From Scatophagus argus (Eukaryota > Chordata > Actinopteri > Scatophagidae), in NCBI RefSeq assembly GCF_020382885.2, contig NC_058516.1, positions 7,541,426-7,605,425 on the forward strand: a stretch of DNA of 64,000 bases. Direction: 5' to 3'. This document shows, one piece after another, positions 32,848 through 45,300 of the stretch. Under the pieces are notes generated by a model. That model made no database searches. It saw only the letters and a list, made by a program, of their open reading frames with translations, and was not told where the DNA came from. Position 1 is the stretch's first letter. Each line of letters begins with the position of its first letter. A program made the position numbers and the translations under genes.

Positions 32848-33664
32848 TGCTCTCTCAGCAGTGGGAGCTGTCCACTAAGCTGCTGCTGAATGCCGTGAGC
32901 ACCGGAGCTCACGTCCTAAAGGGGAAGATTTACCAGAACCACATGATTGACGTGCAGGTCACCAACAGCAAACTCTACGGCAGGGCCATACATTTACTCC
33001 AGGTAGAAAAAAAAATCTCCCAGGATTTTAACCCAACAATATACATGACTTTTTGTCCAATTAATATATTCATTCAGCAGTGGGACAGTTTATCAGTCCA
33101 TCAACCAATCAGAGAGGTTTCTGGATGCCTCAGGACACTGCCCATTATTCTCTCTACACACTGTGAAGAAAGTGGTTTATTTGTTCTTGTATCATGTCAT
33201 TAACTTAAAAAAATGCTGTTGGGGTAAGAAAGGAGGCACTGAGCTTCCTCCTCCACACACAGAAGAATGAGCAGAGTTGCAGTAAACACTGGAAACTGAG
33301 GTGAAGCTGTCTCGTCCTCCTTCCAGAAGCTGTCTGGTCTTCCTGAGTCCCAGTGTGAGGAGGCTCTCCTGAAGGCTGTCTACCAAGTGGACGAGCTGAC
33401 AGTGAACATTATATCATCTGACATCAGCACACACACTCGCGCTGCGAGGAAGAGAAGCAAGGTGAGCAGGCAGTGAGGTGCATCATGTGCTCGTGGAGCG
33501 TATGTGTGGAGGCTGGCTTTATTATATTTTCTCTATATGTGTGTGTGTAGGTGGTCCCCCTGGCTTTGGTCTGCTTGCTGACTGGTTGTTCTCTCGTGGA
33601 GGCAGAGTCTCATTTGGAGCAACAGCCAATCGTACGGGAGGCTGTGGAGGCGTGCCTGTCATAA
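26861..33664 (+). CDS. gckr: Glucokinase regulatory protein
   Basis: Nineteen exons: 26861-26911, 27601-27750, 27825-27893, 27973-28041, 28241-28314, 28481-28547, 28661-28714, 28832-28926, 29059-29164, 29262-29380, 30266-30364, 30529-30626, 30786-30862, 31864-31960, 32046-32155, 32280-32357, 32859-33002, 33327-33461 and 33551-33664. They join in phase to 601 residues (human 625). GCKR binds and inhibits glucokinase in liver nuclei, relieved by fructose-1-phosphate. Seen: EKSNPLTRDID near the N terminus; the first sugar-isomerase (SIS) domain with SGCGTSGR (100-107), GGD, ISCGLSAPFVAGQ and SGSSRMKGGSGTKILLE; the second SIS domain with GRVCYLGWGSLAVLG and FGADYEDVRGF; then ELSTKLLLNAVSTGAHVLKG and NHMIDVQ..NSKLY near the C-terminal lid. 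Cys102 replaces a Gly of the human GGGTSGR loop. The human C-terminal tail is missing. Introns 15 and 16 are largely microsatellite. Confidence 0.95.
27304..27415. repeat. Dispersed repeat copy in gckr intron 1
   Basis: Contains 'tctttatactaagctaagct', 'aactgactgtagcttcatat', 'ttagc' and 'agacaagagagtgatgtcag', matching the family also seen at 9697 and 35486. Confidence 0.6.
28567..28597. repeat. (GT)n microsatellite in gckr intron 6
   Basis: About fifteen GT units, 20 bases after the donor of exon 28481-28547. Confidence 0.9.
32157..32253. repeat. (TATC)n microsatellite filling gckr intron 15
   Basis: TATC units with occasional CATC and TGTC variants start directly in the GTATCT donor and occupy about three quarters of the 124-base intron 32156-32279. 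Confidence 0.9.
32699..32844. repeat. (TC)n microsatellite upstream of gckr exon 17
   Basis: An almost pure pyrimidine tract of about 145 bases (TC with a few CG and TG interruptions) ends 14 bases before the cagcag acceptor of exon 17. It therefore forms an unusually long polypyrimidine tract. Confidence 0.9.
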
Positions 33665-34189
33665 CTGACATGGCATGATGTCATCGTCAAGCCCCTTCAA
33701 GCGAACATCATGTCAGTTGAGTCCTTACCTGGAATCTGAGGTGATATTTGTTATAAGCTGTGAACTGTGACAGTTTGAATCGTGTCGGCTGCACCTGGGG
33801 GTTTGAGACATAAAACCATGTTATAACACTAAACAAATGTGACACCTCAACATGAGCAAACCTTGTCATACTAATAATAACCTGCAAATGTCAGTTTTCG
33901 TTTTTTTCAATTTGCTTTAGATCAGATGATATGAGATGACTATAAGATGAATATAGGAAATACTGGAAAACTGTGACAAAAATGAAATTGTATGCACTTT
34001 TTCTGTCTTCTGATGTGTTTAACCGCCCCTCGCCCCAACCTCTTGTCCTTTAGTTTTACAACCCCATGGGGTGACGTTTGATGTTTCGCTGACATTTTCA
34101 CCCTGCGTCCTGCAACAGTTTTCAGGCGGCACAGGATCTAACACACTGGTCCGCGTGATATAAGCCAGCCTCAATCCTTCTGTTGCTCA

Positions 34190-34221
<32 letters not shown>

Positions 34222-35485
34222 ACTGGATTAGTGTGACGTATGTGTACCTTGAGAGCAGTTGAGCAGCTTTGGAAACACCTTTGGAGCGGAGCCAAATGCA
34301 GCAGGGAAGCACAGAGCAAACGCAGCCCACTAAGATCAAGTGCACATCAGATATGGATCAGAGAGCATGAGCACAAATTTAGGTATTTGGATGAACTGGT
34401 CGAAAGGGGCAAAAGGCTACTGTTTGATGCTTAGAGATCAGTACAAGGACTGTAAACCACTTCACGGTTGCTACAATTAAGAAAAATAATTTGCCTAATC
34501 TGCAGGGCGATTTGATGTGTGTTATCATTCATCAGCATCTGAGTCTTGGCAAAAAAGTGGATTACTTCCCAAAAAGTTGAACTGTTCTGTTCGATCTAAG
34601 AGAAAGACAGCTAGAAAAGTGAAAACGCACTGAAGGTGAAACAAAACGTGAACCACCATTTTGTGTATTTATTTTATTTATATCAACATTATTACATTCA
34701 TAGACTCATTTGGTATTCCGGGTACATGATGCTCACTTGGTGACGCCACCGACTGATTGATGGACAGCCAAACAGACCAATAGCAACATAGGCACACACC
34801 TCTTGGTACCACAAGGCTTTTGTCAAACTAAGCAGTAGGAGACGTTTTGCCTCGTTCACACTGTCCTGAACACACATGGACCATTTGCAGAATATCTCTG
34901 CAGTAGAAGTACAGGTAGGATATAAGCCTGGAGCCCAGCTTACTCAGGGGTCTTAAAAGGTAGATTTTTCCAGCATTTTAAAAAGCAGCTTTGATTGATT
35001 CCGGCCTCTTTAACAGGCTCTCTCATCCTGCTGGAGAGCCACTTACAGAGAGAGAACATGTCAGGAAACAAAAGACAGCCACTTAACTAGGATGCCCCCT
35101 CCCCCCGCCTGTTTTTTCAGTCTACCTTCATATAACCATGGATACAGTAAGGCATCAATATCACGCTTCACGCCACATGGCCAGTTATGCAAACCCCACC
35201 TGAATCTTCAGCATGTAACGCACACTTAAGAAAAGCTCTCGACATTAAGCAGCAGAGAAAGGTTTACGTCCACCTGAAGTTCAGAAGCTTTCCTCCTGAC
35301 GTTCACTGTAGATATAAACTGGATTCCTGGGAGAGAAATGATCACAGTTGGGCTGCACAAATATAATGAGATACTGAAAAGAGACATACACATATGAATG
35401 TTTAAAGGAAAAACAGATTCTATAATAAAATAAAACTCAGTTTTTTTTTCAATTTTGGAGTAGAAAGTAATCCAAAATGTACTTT

Positions 35486-35640
35486 AAGGAATAGCTCAAC
35501 ATTTTGGGAAACACGCCACTTCACTTCCTTGCTGAGAGACTTTGTGCCAAGCTAAGCTAACCATTTCATGGCTTTAGTTTCATATTTAGCCAGCAGACTA
35601 ACTCAGGGAGAAAAAGCCAACAAAATATCAAACTATTCCT
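35486..35640. repeat. Dispersed repeat copy
   Basis: Carries 'aatagctcaacattttggga', 'gccaagctaagctaacc', 'gtttcatatttagcc' and 'tcaaactattcctta', the most complete copy of this family in the window. A fragment of its end (agtttgagattttgggaaac) is also at 29575-29595. Confidence 0.6.
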
Positions 35641-36245
35641 TAAGATGATCAGGTTACATCACAGCGTGTTGGTAGATTTAAACTGAAGTCTTCTTTACAG
35701 ACTACAGATTTAAGCAGGTAGTTAAGTAACAGCTAGGAGACGACCTTTCCAAAGCAAACTGGCTGTCCAAACCCCTGAGAATATAGCCTCAGTAAGACAA
35801 GTCCAAAAATTAGACAGAGTTGAACCAAGTATCAGTCCACTGGTTCTGTCAAAGACTACTGAAACAGTGAATTAACACCAAAAATATGTCAGAGGTTCCT
35901 TGTATATTAATGGCTATATGATTCAATAAATTATTAAACCTGTGGTCCACTGAACACATAATACACTCATGAGTGTCAAAACAGACTTCATTAGTACACA
36001 TACAGTACAGAAATAGATGTGCATTCATACATACAGTTCAATCAAAAATATAGATATAACCATTGCAAATATAATTCATAAATAGGATAAGGTGGTGGTC
36101 TCAAGTTTCAAGATTCTACATGTGAATCACGGTGACTCCTCCTACACCGGAACTCTTGTGATAAAGTGCTTCGAGTGTCTGTGTCTTTTTGTTTGTGGTT
36201 GCAGTTTTTGAACCGACATAATTCTACCTGCGAAGGGTTTTTATG

Positions 36246-36277
36246 GGACGCTCAGACATTCTGAAGTCTGAGCGTCC
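36246..36277 (-). other. Perfect stem-loop in the rp1l1 3' UTR
   Basis: Arms ggacgctcagac and gtctgagcgtcc (12 bp, no mismatch) around an 8-base loop attctgaa, beginning 27 bases after the rp1l1 stop codon. The loop can close further. It may act as an RNA structure; no known element was recognised. Confidence 0.7.
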
Positions 36278-36304
36278 ACGCCATCAGTTCAGTTTCTGTG
36301 TGAG

Positions 36305-39300
36305 TTAAAAGTCATCCAATTCCACGTCACTCTCCTTGGGTTGGCGCCGCTTGACCCTGGCCGGCGACCGGCTCCCCCTCTGGCCTGCATCACCACTAGT
36401 AGATACACCAGTAGCCATTTTGGACACTTCTGCGGAGTTCGCAGGGTTTTGGTGTGCATCTGCGTCAATGTCCTCCAAGGAGCCAGGCTGGGACTCCACA
36501 GAGGTCCTGGTGAACTGATGGAGGAGAGCACAATCCTCCCTTTTGTTTCTATTTACCTGGCCCTCCTCCTCCTCCTTCTCTTCCTCAGGCTTGATCTCTT
36601 CAACAACATCTTCCACAACCTCATCCTCGCCTCCATCTCCTCCACTGTCTTTGTCCTCCTCATCCCCTGTGGCTCCGGCCCCCTCACGTCCCGATTCACT
36701 CGTGACGCTTGGGCGTTTGCCGTCGGTGTCGGAGTCTTCGGCATCGACTTCCTCTCCCTCGGTTACCCCTTGGCCCTGAGAGTTAAACAGCATAACAGTA
36801 AATTATCTCTGTGGACTGTAATTAACTAAATTGGGTGCTAATCGGGCAGCTAAGTGACAGTAATTACAGCTTCATGTTAGTTACCCAGCAAGAGCAAAAG
36901 TAGTAGTTGGAATTAAAATTCGTTTCTGAGGATTAGTGCTGGGAGGCTACTGTGAGCTCAGCAAATGTTTTGTTAATTTCTTCGTACTTCAGCAAAACAT
37001 ATCAAATGCAACGCCAGTGAAGGCTGTTACATGGAAAACTGAAATTGATGGTGTGTAAAGTATGACTTAACTTAAGTATAACTTGTTAAACAGAGGGTTT
37101 TTAAACAAACAGTTTGTGAATGACAATAACAGCAGACGTCCATCAGTGGAAGGACTGTGCTGCTGCCAAACAAAACAGATTTGTTCAGTCTGTCTAATTG
37201 GATCGCCAGCTTATCTTTTCCCACAGGCTTAGACTTAGCGGTTAGGGCTGCAGTAGGTCAGATTGCTCTTTAAGGTACAGTACACTTTAACCCAGCAGTC
37301 ATGTTCATGCACTCAGTGCTGGTTAAAAATAGATGGTGCCGAAGTAGAATTTAGGAACAGTCACTTATGAGATCAAACCTACTTTTCTTTAAAATGTTAC
37401 TTCACAGGAGGGGAACGAATTAAATTTAGTTTGGTCTGTCTCTCATGGGAAACATATTATTAATTATTAAAGTCTTTGATTTTAACTTTGATGAGGCATC
37501 AATAAGTCGTATTAATGCTAACAGAGAGTTAGCATTAATAGATAGATAGATAAATATGATTGTTCACACAACATAAAAGGACAGATCCTTATGGTGCTGG
37601 CACAATTCATTGACCTGTGAAGATGCTCTTTCCTCCTCTGACGCCTTCCTTTCCTGCTCTTCGCTCTCTCCTCCCTTTGCTTGTTCATGTGACTCCCCCT
37701 CTCTGGAGCCATCATCCCCGTCATCTTCATCCTCTGCCTCTGCCGAGGCGCTTTCGTTTCCCTCAGTGGACTCCTCCACTGGCGTGGATTCTTCATTTGC
37801 CGCGTTTTTCGCAGCATCCTCAGTTTCCCCGGATTCTGCTCTGCTTCCCCTGCCCACTGTTTGTTTTTCTTCTTCTTCCTCAGCCTTAAATTCAGTCACC
37901 TCACACTCCTGCACTTCTGCCTCCTCCTCTTCCTCGCCTCTGCCCTTTTCATTGGTCTCTTCTTCACCTACTGTTGCCTCTTTTACTGTTTCCTTGTCGC
38001 TCTCCTCCTCCTCCTCCTCTTCCCCGGTTCCTGTCTCTCCTTCGTTCCCCTCTGTCTCCCCTTCATCCTTTGCATTCTCATAATCTTCCTCTCTTGCTCT
38101 CTCTCCATTGTCTGCTGTCTCATCCTCACCTGTGTTGTCAGTAGTTTCTTCTTCTCCTTCTGCTGTTTCCTCCTCTCCCTCTTCCACCTCCCCTGCTTTG
38201 TCTCCCTCCTCCTCCCACTCCTCACCTTTGGCACACTGGCATTGACATTGAGCCTCATCTTCCTCCTCATCCTCTGCATTGTCTGATGTCTCCTCTTCCC
38301 CACCTTCCTCACCACCTGTTTCTCCCTCTTCTTGCTCCTCATCACTCACACTGTTGTCCTCTCTTCTCCCCTCTACCACCTCCTCATCTCCTGCCTCACC
38401 CCCATTTTCCTCTTTTTCTATTTCCTCATCCTCCTCTGGGATTGTCTCCTCTAAAACAACATCAGCTTTGATATCCTCTTTAGTTTCATCTTCCTCCTCT
38501 TCCTCCTGCACTGCCTCTAAATTCCTCCCCTCCTCGTCTACAACAAGGCTGTCACCTTCCTTCTCTGCAGGAGGTGGCACGGCTGAAGGTGATGGGCTTT
38601 TCTTCAGCTGCAGTATCTTCAGGAGGTCAAACTCCATCATCACTGGGGCTTCGGTTGCCAGCGGGTTCACTTTAAGAGGCCTGGCAGCCATTTTTTTGCG
38701 GACACAAGCATCACAGGGGCAGTACTCGTCATCACTACGCTGGTCGCTGAATTCACCCGTCAGCTCTCCATCACTGAGGGAGTCGGCAGTTTTCACTGAC
38801 TGGTTCTTCATTACCTGAAAAATAAACCAGACGTTATTTTTCTGCCTTTCAAGCAGCAGCAGATGTTGTGAGATGTAAAAAGGATCAGTGTTGGAATTAC
38901 CCTCAACATTCGACGCCTCTTCTCTGTCATGGTGGACTCCCTGGAGAGGTTTGCTCCTTTCGGTGGCTGGGGTGACCTCCCCGCTCTGCCGGCACGACTC
39001 TGAATCTTCCTCATCTCACGTTCGATGCTGCTCTGGATGCGCCGGCTCACCTCGTCCCTCAGCTCAGAGATCATGGTATCCAGGATGATGCTGTCGTCCA
39101 GCTCCCAACGAACTTTAAACTCCAACATGGCATTGCTGTAGTGGTTCATGAACTGTTTCTCCAGCTTCTTCAGCAGGTGCAGGATCCATACTGGATCAGG
39201 GTCTTGGGATATTTTTTTGGACAATGGGGCTCGCAGGACAGTTGGGGGTGTGCCTGAGCTGGAGTCCAACGTCTCTCGTTCATTATCTGTGGGGGACTTG

Positions 39301-42300
39301 GAGCTGTCGTTAGCAGAGCTCTTGTCCGATGATGAGGGATTGTCAGTGGCTTTGGGGCTGTCCAGACTTGGAGGGACTGTACTTTGCTCTTCACTCTGTA
39401 CCAGTTCCTCTGCTATTTCTGTCTGAGCTTCTTCTGTCTCCTCTGGTTCTGCCTCGATTTCCTTGTGTCCTATCACTGCGTTTCTGTCCTCTTCCTCCTC
39501 CTCTTCCTCCTCTTCTACAACCTTCTCTGCACCCTTGTCCTCATGTAAAGTTTCTCCTTCATTTGTTTTGTTTTGCTCTGTCTCATCTTCACCTTGATTT
39601 CCATTCTCATTTTCATTCTTTCCTGATCCAGACCCACTGCTCATATCCACCCCAGATGAGGACCTTGGTGGAGTGACCTGCTCTTTACCAGCGTCCTTGA
39701 CCTCTTTGGCCTCAATGTCTCTGGGTTCAGTGAGCCAGAGGGACTGAAGGATAGCCATAATGTCTTCATACTGGCGGTCCTTCTGTTGGTTGCTGCCCGG
39801 GCTCACTGCAGGCTCAATGAGCTGGAGCTGAGCCAAACAGTCCAAGAACCCCCTGGCTGATGTGCTCAGTCTTCGACCATAAACTGGAGACACCTGCAGA
39901 AGACAGCAGAGAATAAAGATTATGTTACATACATAAATTGTGCTCACATTCGTAGTCTAGTAAATTAAGCATTCTTGAAGAAGACTTTTCTAAAGGATGA
40001 AAAAGTGACTGGATGACTGGAAGTGACTGATTACTGGATAGTTTTACCTCTTCAAAGGGTGAGGACCCCTTTACACTGTTACTGTAAAACCCATTTTTGA
40101 TCATAAAATAGTGGATATAGCTATGTCAGCGAAGATTCTTTAAAACTGATGATAATTATTATATTATATACGTGGATAATTTTGCCAAACATACTATAAT
40201 TGAAAAAACCCTACAAATGATTATCAAAGATTTGGGTTTGCTTAATGGTTTGAGTCATTTATCAAACAATAATATTATATAATATTATTCTCAATTCCAG
40301 GTACACAAATGTCAACATTATCTGAGACAGCAAAGCCCAGAACCTTAATAACTATTTTGAGATTATAGGATACATTTTGTCACATGATGATGAAGTCTTT
40401 ACATAAAGTCAATGGCTCACCTCAGGCATGCTCTGACATCGACCCAGAGAAGGGCTCAGGAGAACTTTCATCACTGCAGCTGAAGAATGCCAGTTCCTGG
40501 GCAGAGACTCTGTGCTCAACAACGGATTGTTGAAGTGAGAAGAAGTCCCTACTGCATCACCTGGAGCTGGCTCTGAACCCTTCGCCTCCTCTGCTGTATC
40601 ACATTCATGTCCTTCCTCTTTCTCTCCTTCCTCTCCAGCCTGAACTTTCTCCTCCTCATCCACTTTCTTGTCTTCAGGACCCTCCTCCCCCTTTGCCTCC
40701 TCTTCTCCAGGTTTCTCTTCCACCGCCTTCTCCTGCTCTTCCTCATGCAGCTCATCTCCAAATGTGAGCATGCTGCTGTTAGCAGGAATGCTGCGCAGCC
40801 AGTCACTGACAACCTCACTGGGGGAAGCGTTGGGCAGGCAGGCAGGTGTTAGCTCCATCTCCTCCTGATTCGTCTCATTCTTTATTTTTCCACTTTTCTC
40901 ACTCCTGGGCTTGTCACTAGTTTTGCTTGCCTTTGACTGTTGACTCCGTGGACGGGCAGTGGCCATGGTTTCCTTCAGCAGGTCAGCAGCGGATAGGGAG
41001 TGAGATAGAATGCTCTCGCTGCATGTCGTCACTTTACTGCCTGGTCTGGAGCTGTGTATGGGACAAGGGCTTGAGGACTTTAGTGGTGTTTCATTCTTTT
41101 TAGAACTGGATGTTTTGACACTGCCACTAGAATTCACCTTGGGACCTATGACTGGATTCAGAGAATCTGACTGAGCCGAAGCTGCCGACTCTGGCCTGAG
41201 GCAACAGGGACTCTTGGAATGAACACTGGCTGCCTTGTTGCCTGCAGTATCTTGTTTCACTTTGGCCTTACTAGATGGTCTACTAACAGCTTGGATTTCT
41301 GTGTCATCATTTGCTGAATCTCCAGCAGTTGTTTTTGCTACATTGGACTTTTTAATGCTAACACTTGAAGGGGATTTGTTGCGAACTTTAGCACCTCCTG
41401 ATGACATTGCAGATGGGCTCCTGTTGTCAGTGCCTTCGGTATCACTTGCTTTTGTTGTTGAAGCAGACTGCACACTTTCTGTTTCAGGAGTTGCTGCTTT
41501 GACACTGCACTTACAGGAATACTTGTGAGACTTAATGCTTTTTGATGAAAACGCACTAGATGCTCTAACTGTTTCTTGCTTTCCGCTGTCATCACCTTTA
41601 TCATCATTTCCTCCTGGTGTTTCAATAGTAGGAATATTGACTGGGGGAATGTGAGACAAAGTGTTTTTACTCCCATTATTGTTGGACTGTTGAGACATTG
41701 TGGACCCTGTTCCCTCCACATCGTCCTTCATGTCAGACTGCACTGTTCTTTTGAGGGCATTAGGAGTTGCTGTTTTCACTCTGCTCTTATTCTCAGTGTC
41801 TACATGAAAAGAAACACTTGATTTGCCACTGTCTGAGTCACCTGTTTCATGGTCTTCTGGCAACCCAAGAGAGACTGACCCTGAAGAGTTTCGACTCAGT
41901 GCTTGCTCTGTGCCTTCTGATTCTTTCCTCTGCCGTTGGGTTGAGGACGACATGACACTGGCAGCTCGTTCAGAAGCCTTCTCACTTTTTACCTCCTCAC
42001 TGTCTTCCTTTTCCTCGACCTCCTTATCCACCTTCTCCTTTCCTTTCTTTGCTGAAGCATTTCCACAGCAACATTTGGATCTGCCAGATTTAGAAGACTT
42101 TACTGAGTGAACTGACAAGGCGCTGGACCCCCTTGTCTCTCCAACACTGGGACCAGGCAACAACTGTTGCACAGGAGACTGGGGACTGCTGGGGGGTGTA
42201 TCTGGAGCTTTGGGTGAGAGCGACTGGCTTTGACAATGTTCAGAAGATTTACTTCTTGTAGCAATGTCTTCCCCAACCTTTTCATCTGTGTCTGCTGTTT

Positions 42301-45300
42301 CAACATGAGCAATATCAGCTGCAGTACTCAACGCTCTTTCTGTTGTGTCGTTTCCTTCCTCATCAACCCCCTCTGAAGTTTTTATGATGACAGCATTTGG
42401 ATTTGGTGACACTGATTGGATATTGCGGGAATTTGACTTGTTAGAAGTATTGGATCTAGCTGATGACTTTGACTTTACAGACAGGGCGCTTGCCACTCGC
42501 TCTTGATTTTGCTTCTCTTCTCCATTTGTCTCAGCATTGGCTTTGTTTGGATTTGGAGATGCTGCAGTGCAGTTTGACATCTGGGATTTGTGGGACTTAG
42601 CAGAAGTGTGCGATTTCCCAGACATGACACTAGGGGTTCTGTTCTCAGTGTTGTCCACCTTTGTCTTTGCTGTGTCTTCGCCTGGAGCCACCAGTGAACC
42701 CACGTCACAGTTTGTGTGGTGAGACTTTGCAGAGGAAGCAGATTTACCAGATAAAGCACTAGCAGTCCGGTCCTGAGCTTTCTCACTTTCTTCTGCAGAC
42801 ATTGCATTTCCTGCTCTCTGCTGTGTTTCCTCCACTACCATTTCAGTTTCTTTATCGTTGGCCTCCCTTAAGCTTGGAGATTGTGCACTTTCACAGCCAT
42901 TATAGTTAGACTTGCAAGATTTGGAAGACTGAACAGAGTTATTAGATTTAACTGATCTGCAAGACATTTGACTTGCTGCCCTTTTTTCTAGATCTCCTCC
43001 ATTTCCTAGTCTTGGAGAAAGTGACCTTTCTGAAGCTTTGGTGGACCTGCAGGATTTATTAGACTTGGCAGACAAATTGGACTTGGCTGACATGGCACTC
43101 ACTGCTCTCTCCTCCATTCCTTCTTCCTGTCTCGTTGCTTCCATAACTGGTTCATCAGCCTCCTTGGGGCCTGTAGATACTGCTCTTGCACAATGACTGC
43201 AAGTGGACCTGTGAGATGTGCCAGACTTTGCTGATGCATTTGATTTAACTGATGCAGCAGACAGGACGCTATCAGGTCTTTCTGCCATGTCAGGCTTATC
43301 AGAAACATTAGACTTACCGGAAAGGGCGCTAGGAGATCTTTTGTTTGTGTCATCTTCTTTCACAGCTGTATTATCAGTTGGAGAGGCAACCATAATAGTT
43401 AACTTGACTGAAGCCCTGGTCTTGGAAGAAGCACCAGATTTAGCTGACAAAGAACTAAGTGCTCTCTCTCCAGTTGTCTCTCCCTCTGCTTCCTCTCTTG
43501 TCCTGATATCAGGAGCCTCAGCAGTGCCGCTGCAGTTGGACTTATGAGACTTGCTTGACTGAGCCGACATGGCACTGGGGCTTCTCTCTTCCTCTTTTTC
43601 TGTTGTAACACCAGTATTATCATTACAGCCAGACTTGTGTGATCTATTAGACCTGTGGCTCGTGGCTGAAGTGACACTAGAAGTCCTTTCTTCCTCTTTT
43701 CTCATTTCCTCGGGATCTGACATGGACATGGCACTTGATGCTCTGGCCTCCAGGGCATTTGATATTGCAGAAATGCGCCCGTGGTTGGTGAGGTTGGTCT
43801 TGTTAGATTGCGTTGACACAGCTGAGACATCTGAACCCTCATCGTCACTGCCATTATGAGCATTCTCTTGGTTGGAGAGGGGTGTGGGAGGCTTTGGGGA
43901 GGCTGGGTGGGATTGATGGGACCTCTGTGAAACTCTGCTATTGGAAAGAGAGTTGATCTCATGTTTGTAGCCTCCACAATTAGGACATACACTGGAAGCC
44001 CTTGACTGAGAGCCCGCTGAGAGTCCTGTGTGACCAGACAAACCACTAACAACCCTCTTTATGTCCTCATCCTCATCATCTGCAGCTCCATCTTCCTCTG
44101 AGATTGGGATGTTGGCTTTGCTGGACCTGCAGGAGGCTCTGCTCATTCTCGCCTTGGAGCTGGGAGCTCGCTCCATCTCCTCTGCGCCAGCTGTTGAATT
44201 TGGGGTGGCTGCTCCGCAGTGACAGGAACAAGCTGCAGATACTGCCCTGCTTCCTCTCTCTTCGCCCTCCTTGTGTTCACTGGGATGGACAGAACCAGCT
44301 GAGATCTCGCTTGTTGGTTTGTCATTTGGGTGTGTCTCAAAGGCTGGGGATGGGGATGGTCCATTGCTATTACAGCACTGTGAGGCGCTGCGTGGCAGGT
44401 CATCATCTAGGTCCTCTTTCAGCGACTGCAGGATATTCGAGGAGCTGCTGATTGCAGACAGTGGACGGTCACCCCCTTCCTCCGTTATTAGCTCATCCTC
44501 TACTGACTTCTGGCTAAGTGGTCGTAGGTTACTATCCAAGGCAACTACTTCACTGCGGCTGCAGCATCGGCTCACCTTGCACACCTCTACATGGGTATCT
44601 CCATCCTGCTCTACTTCCACTCTGCGCTCAACCTGCTCGGTCACACACATCTCCTCCTGGACCAGTTGGCTCTGCTCTGAACCGGAGCCTCCTCCACAGT
44701 TGGAGAGTCGTGCTCGACAGCGCACCACCCTCCTGGAATTACATGATGAGGAAGAACTAGAAGAGTGTGTATGTCTCCTCATTGTGTGGGTGTGGCTGGC
44801 TGTATGTGGGGGTGGGACAGGAGGCTGTTTGTGGCTGTGCACTGGGTTTTCCCACAAGTCGTACTGCTGTTCCTGTCTCTGGTAGCAGCAGGGGCATTGG
44901 TTTCCCTCCGAAACGCGCTGCAGCGGTTGGCTGGAATAATCCACACCCTCTGGGTCAAAGGATGTGGAGTCAGGGTCAGAGCTGCTCTCTGACTGACCCT
45001 GTTGCAGGTAATGAGGTGGGGCCTGGCTCAGGGGGCAACATTCAGTGGTCAGTGATGGGGATTTTTTAATTTGTGTAGACCACTGGAGGGTCTCATCATT
45101 ATGTAGGCGAAAACGCACCCTCATCTCTACTGAGAGGCTGCCATCTTTATTAACCAGGACACGCTTTTCAATGTCTTCATTCATAATAGACGGTCTGGCT
45201 TGGGAGTAGGTGCTGACGCCATTGCCGTATGACTTCTCTGAGGACAAGGAGAAACGGGCAGAGCGGTTTGAGGAATCTGAACGAGGATGGATGATGCTTT

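Larger units (their letters stand above)
33665..36304. other. gckr and rp1l1 3' ends (tail to tail)
   Basis: Holds the 3' UTRs of both genes and no recognisable exon. On the minus strand AATAAA-type signals at about 34667-34680 could end rp1l1; no clear AATAAA follows gckr closely. A dispersed repeat copy lies at 35486-35640 and a perfect hairpin at 36246-36277. CA repeat at 34191-34218. Confidence 0.5.

Noticed and set aside
32598..33203. A 201-codon plus-strand frame of Ser-Leu repeats
   Set aside because: It is the translation of the (TC)n microsatellite in gckr intron 16 running into exon 17.
37610..38818. Long plus-strand open frames rich in Ser and Phe/Leu opposite the rp1l1 acidic exon
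   Set aside because: They are the complement of Glu-rich coding DNA (GAG/GAA read as CTC/TTC); they have no splice context or recognisable domains.
44104..45069. Plus-strand open frames opposite the giant rp1l1 exon
   Set aside because: Antisense shadows of a long uninterrupted coding exon; no similarity to known proteins.
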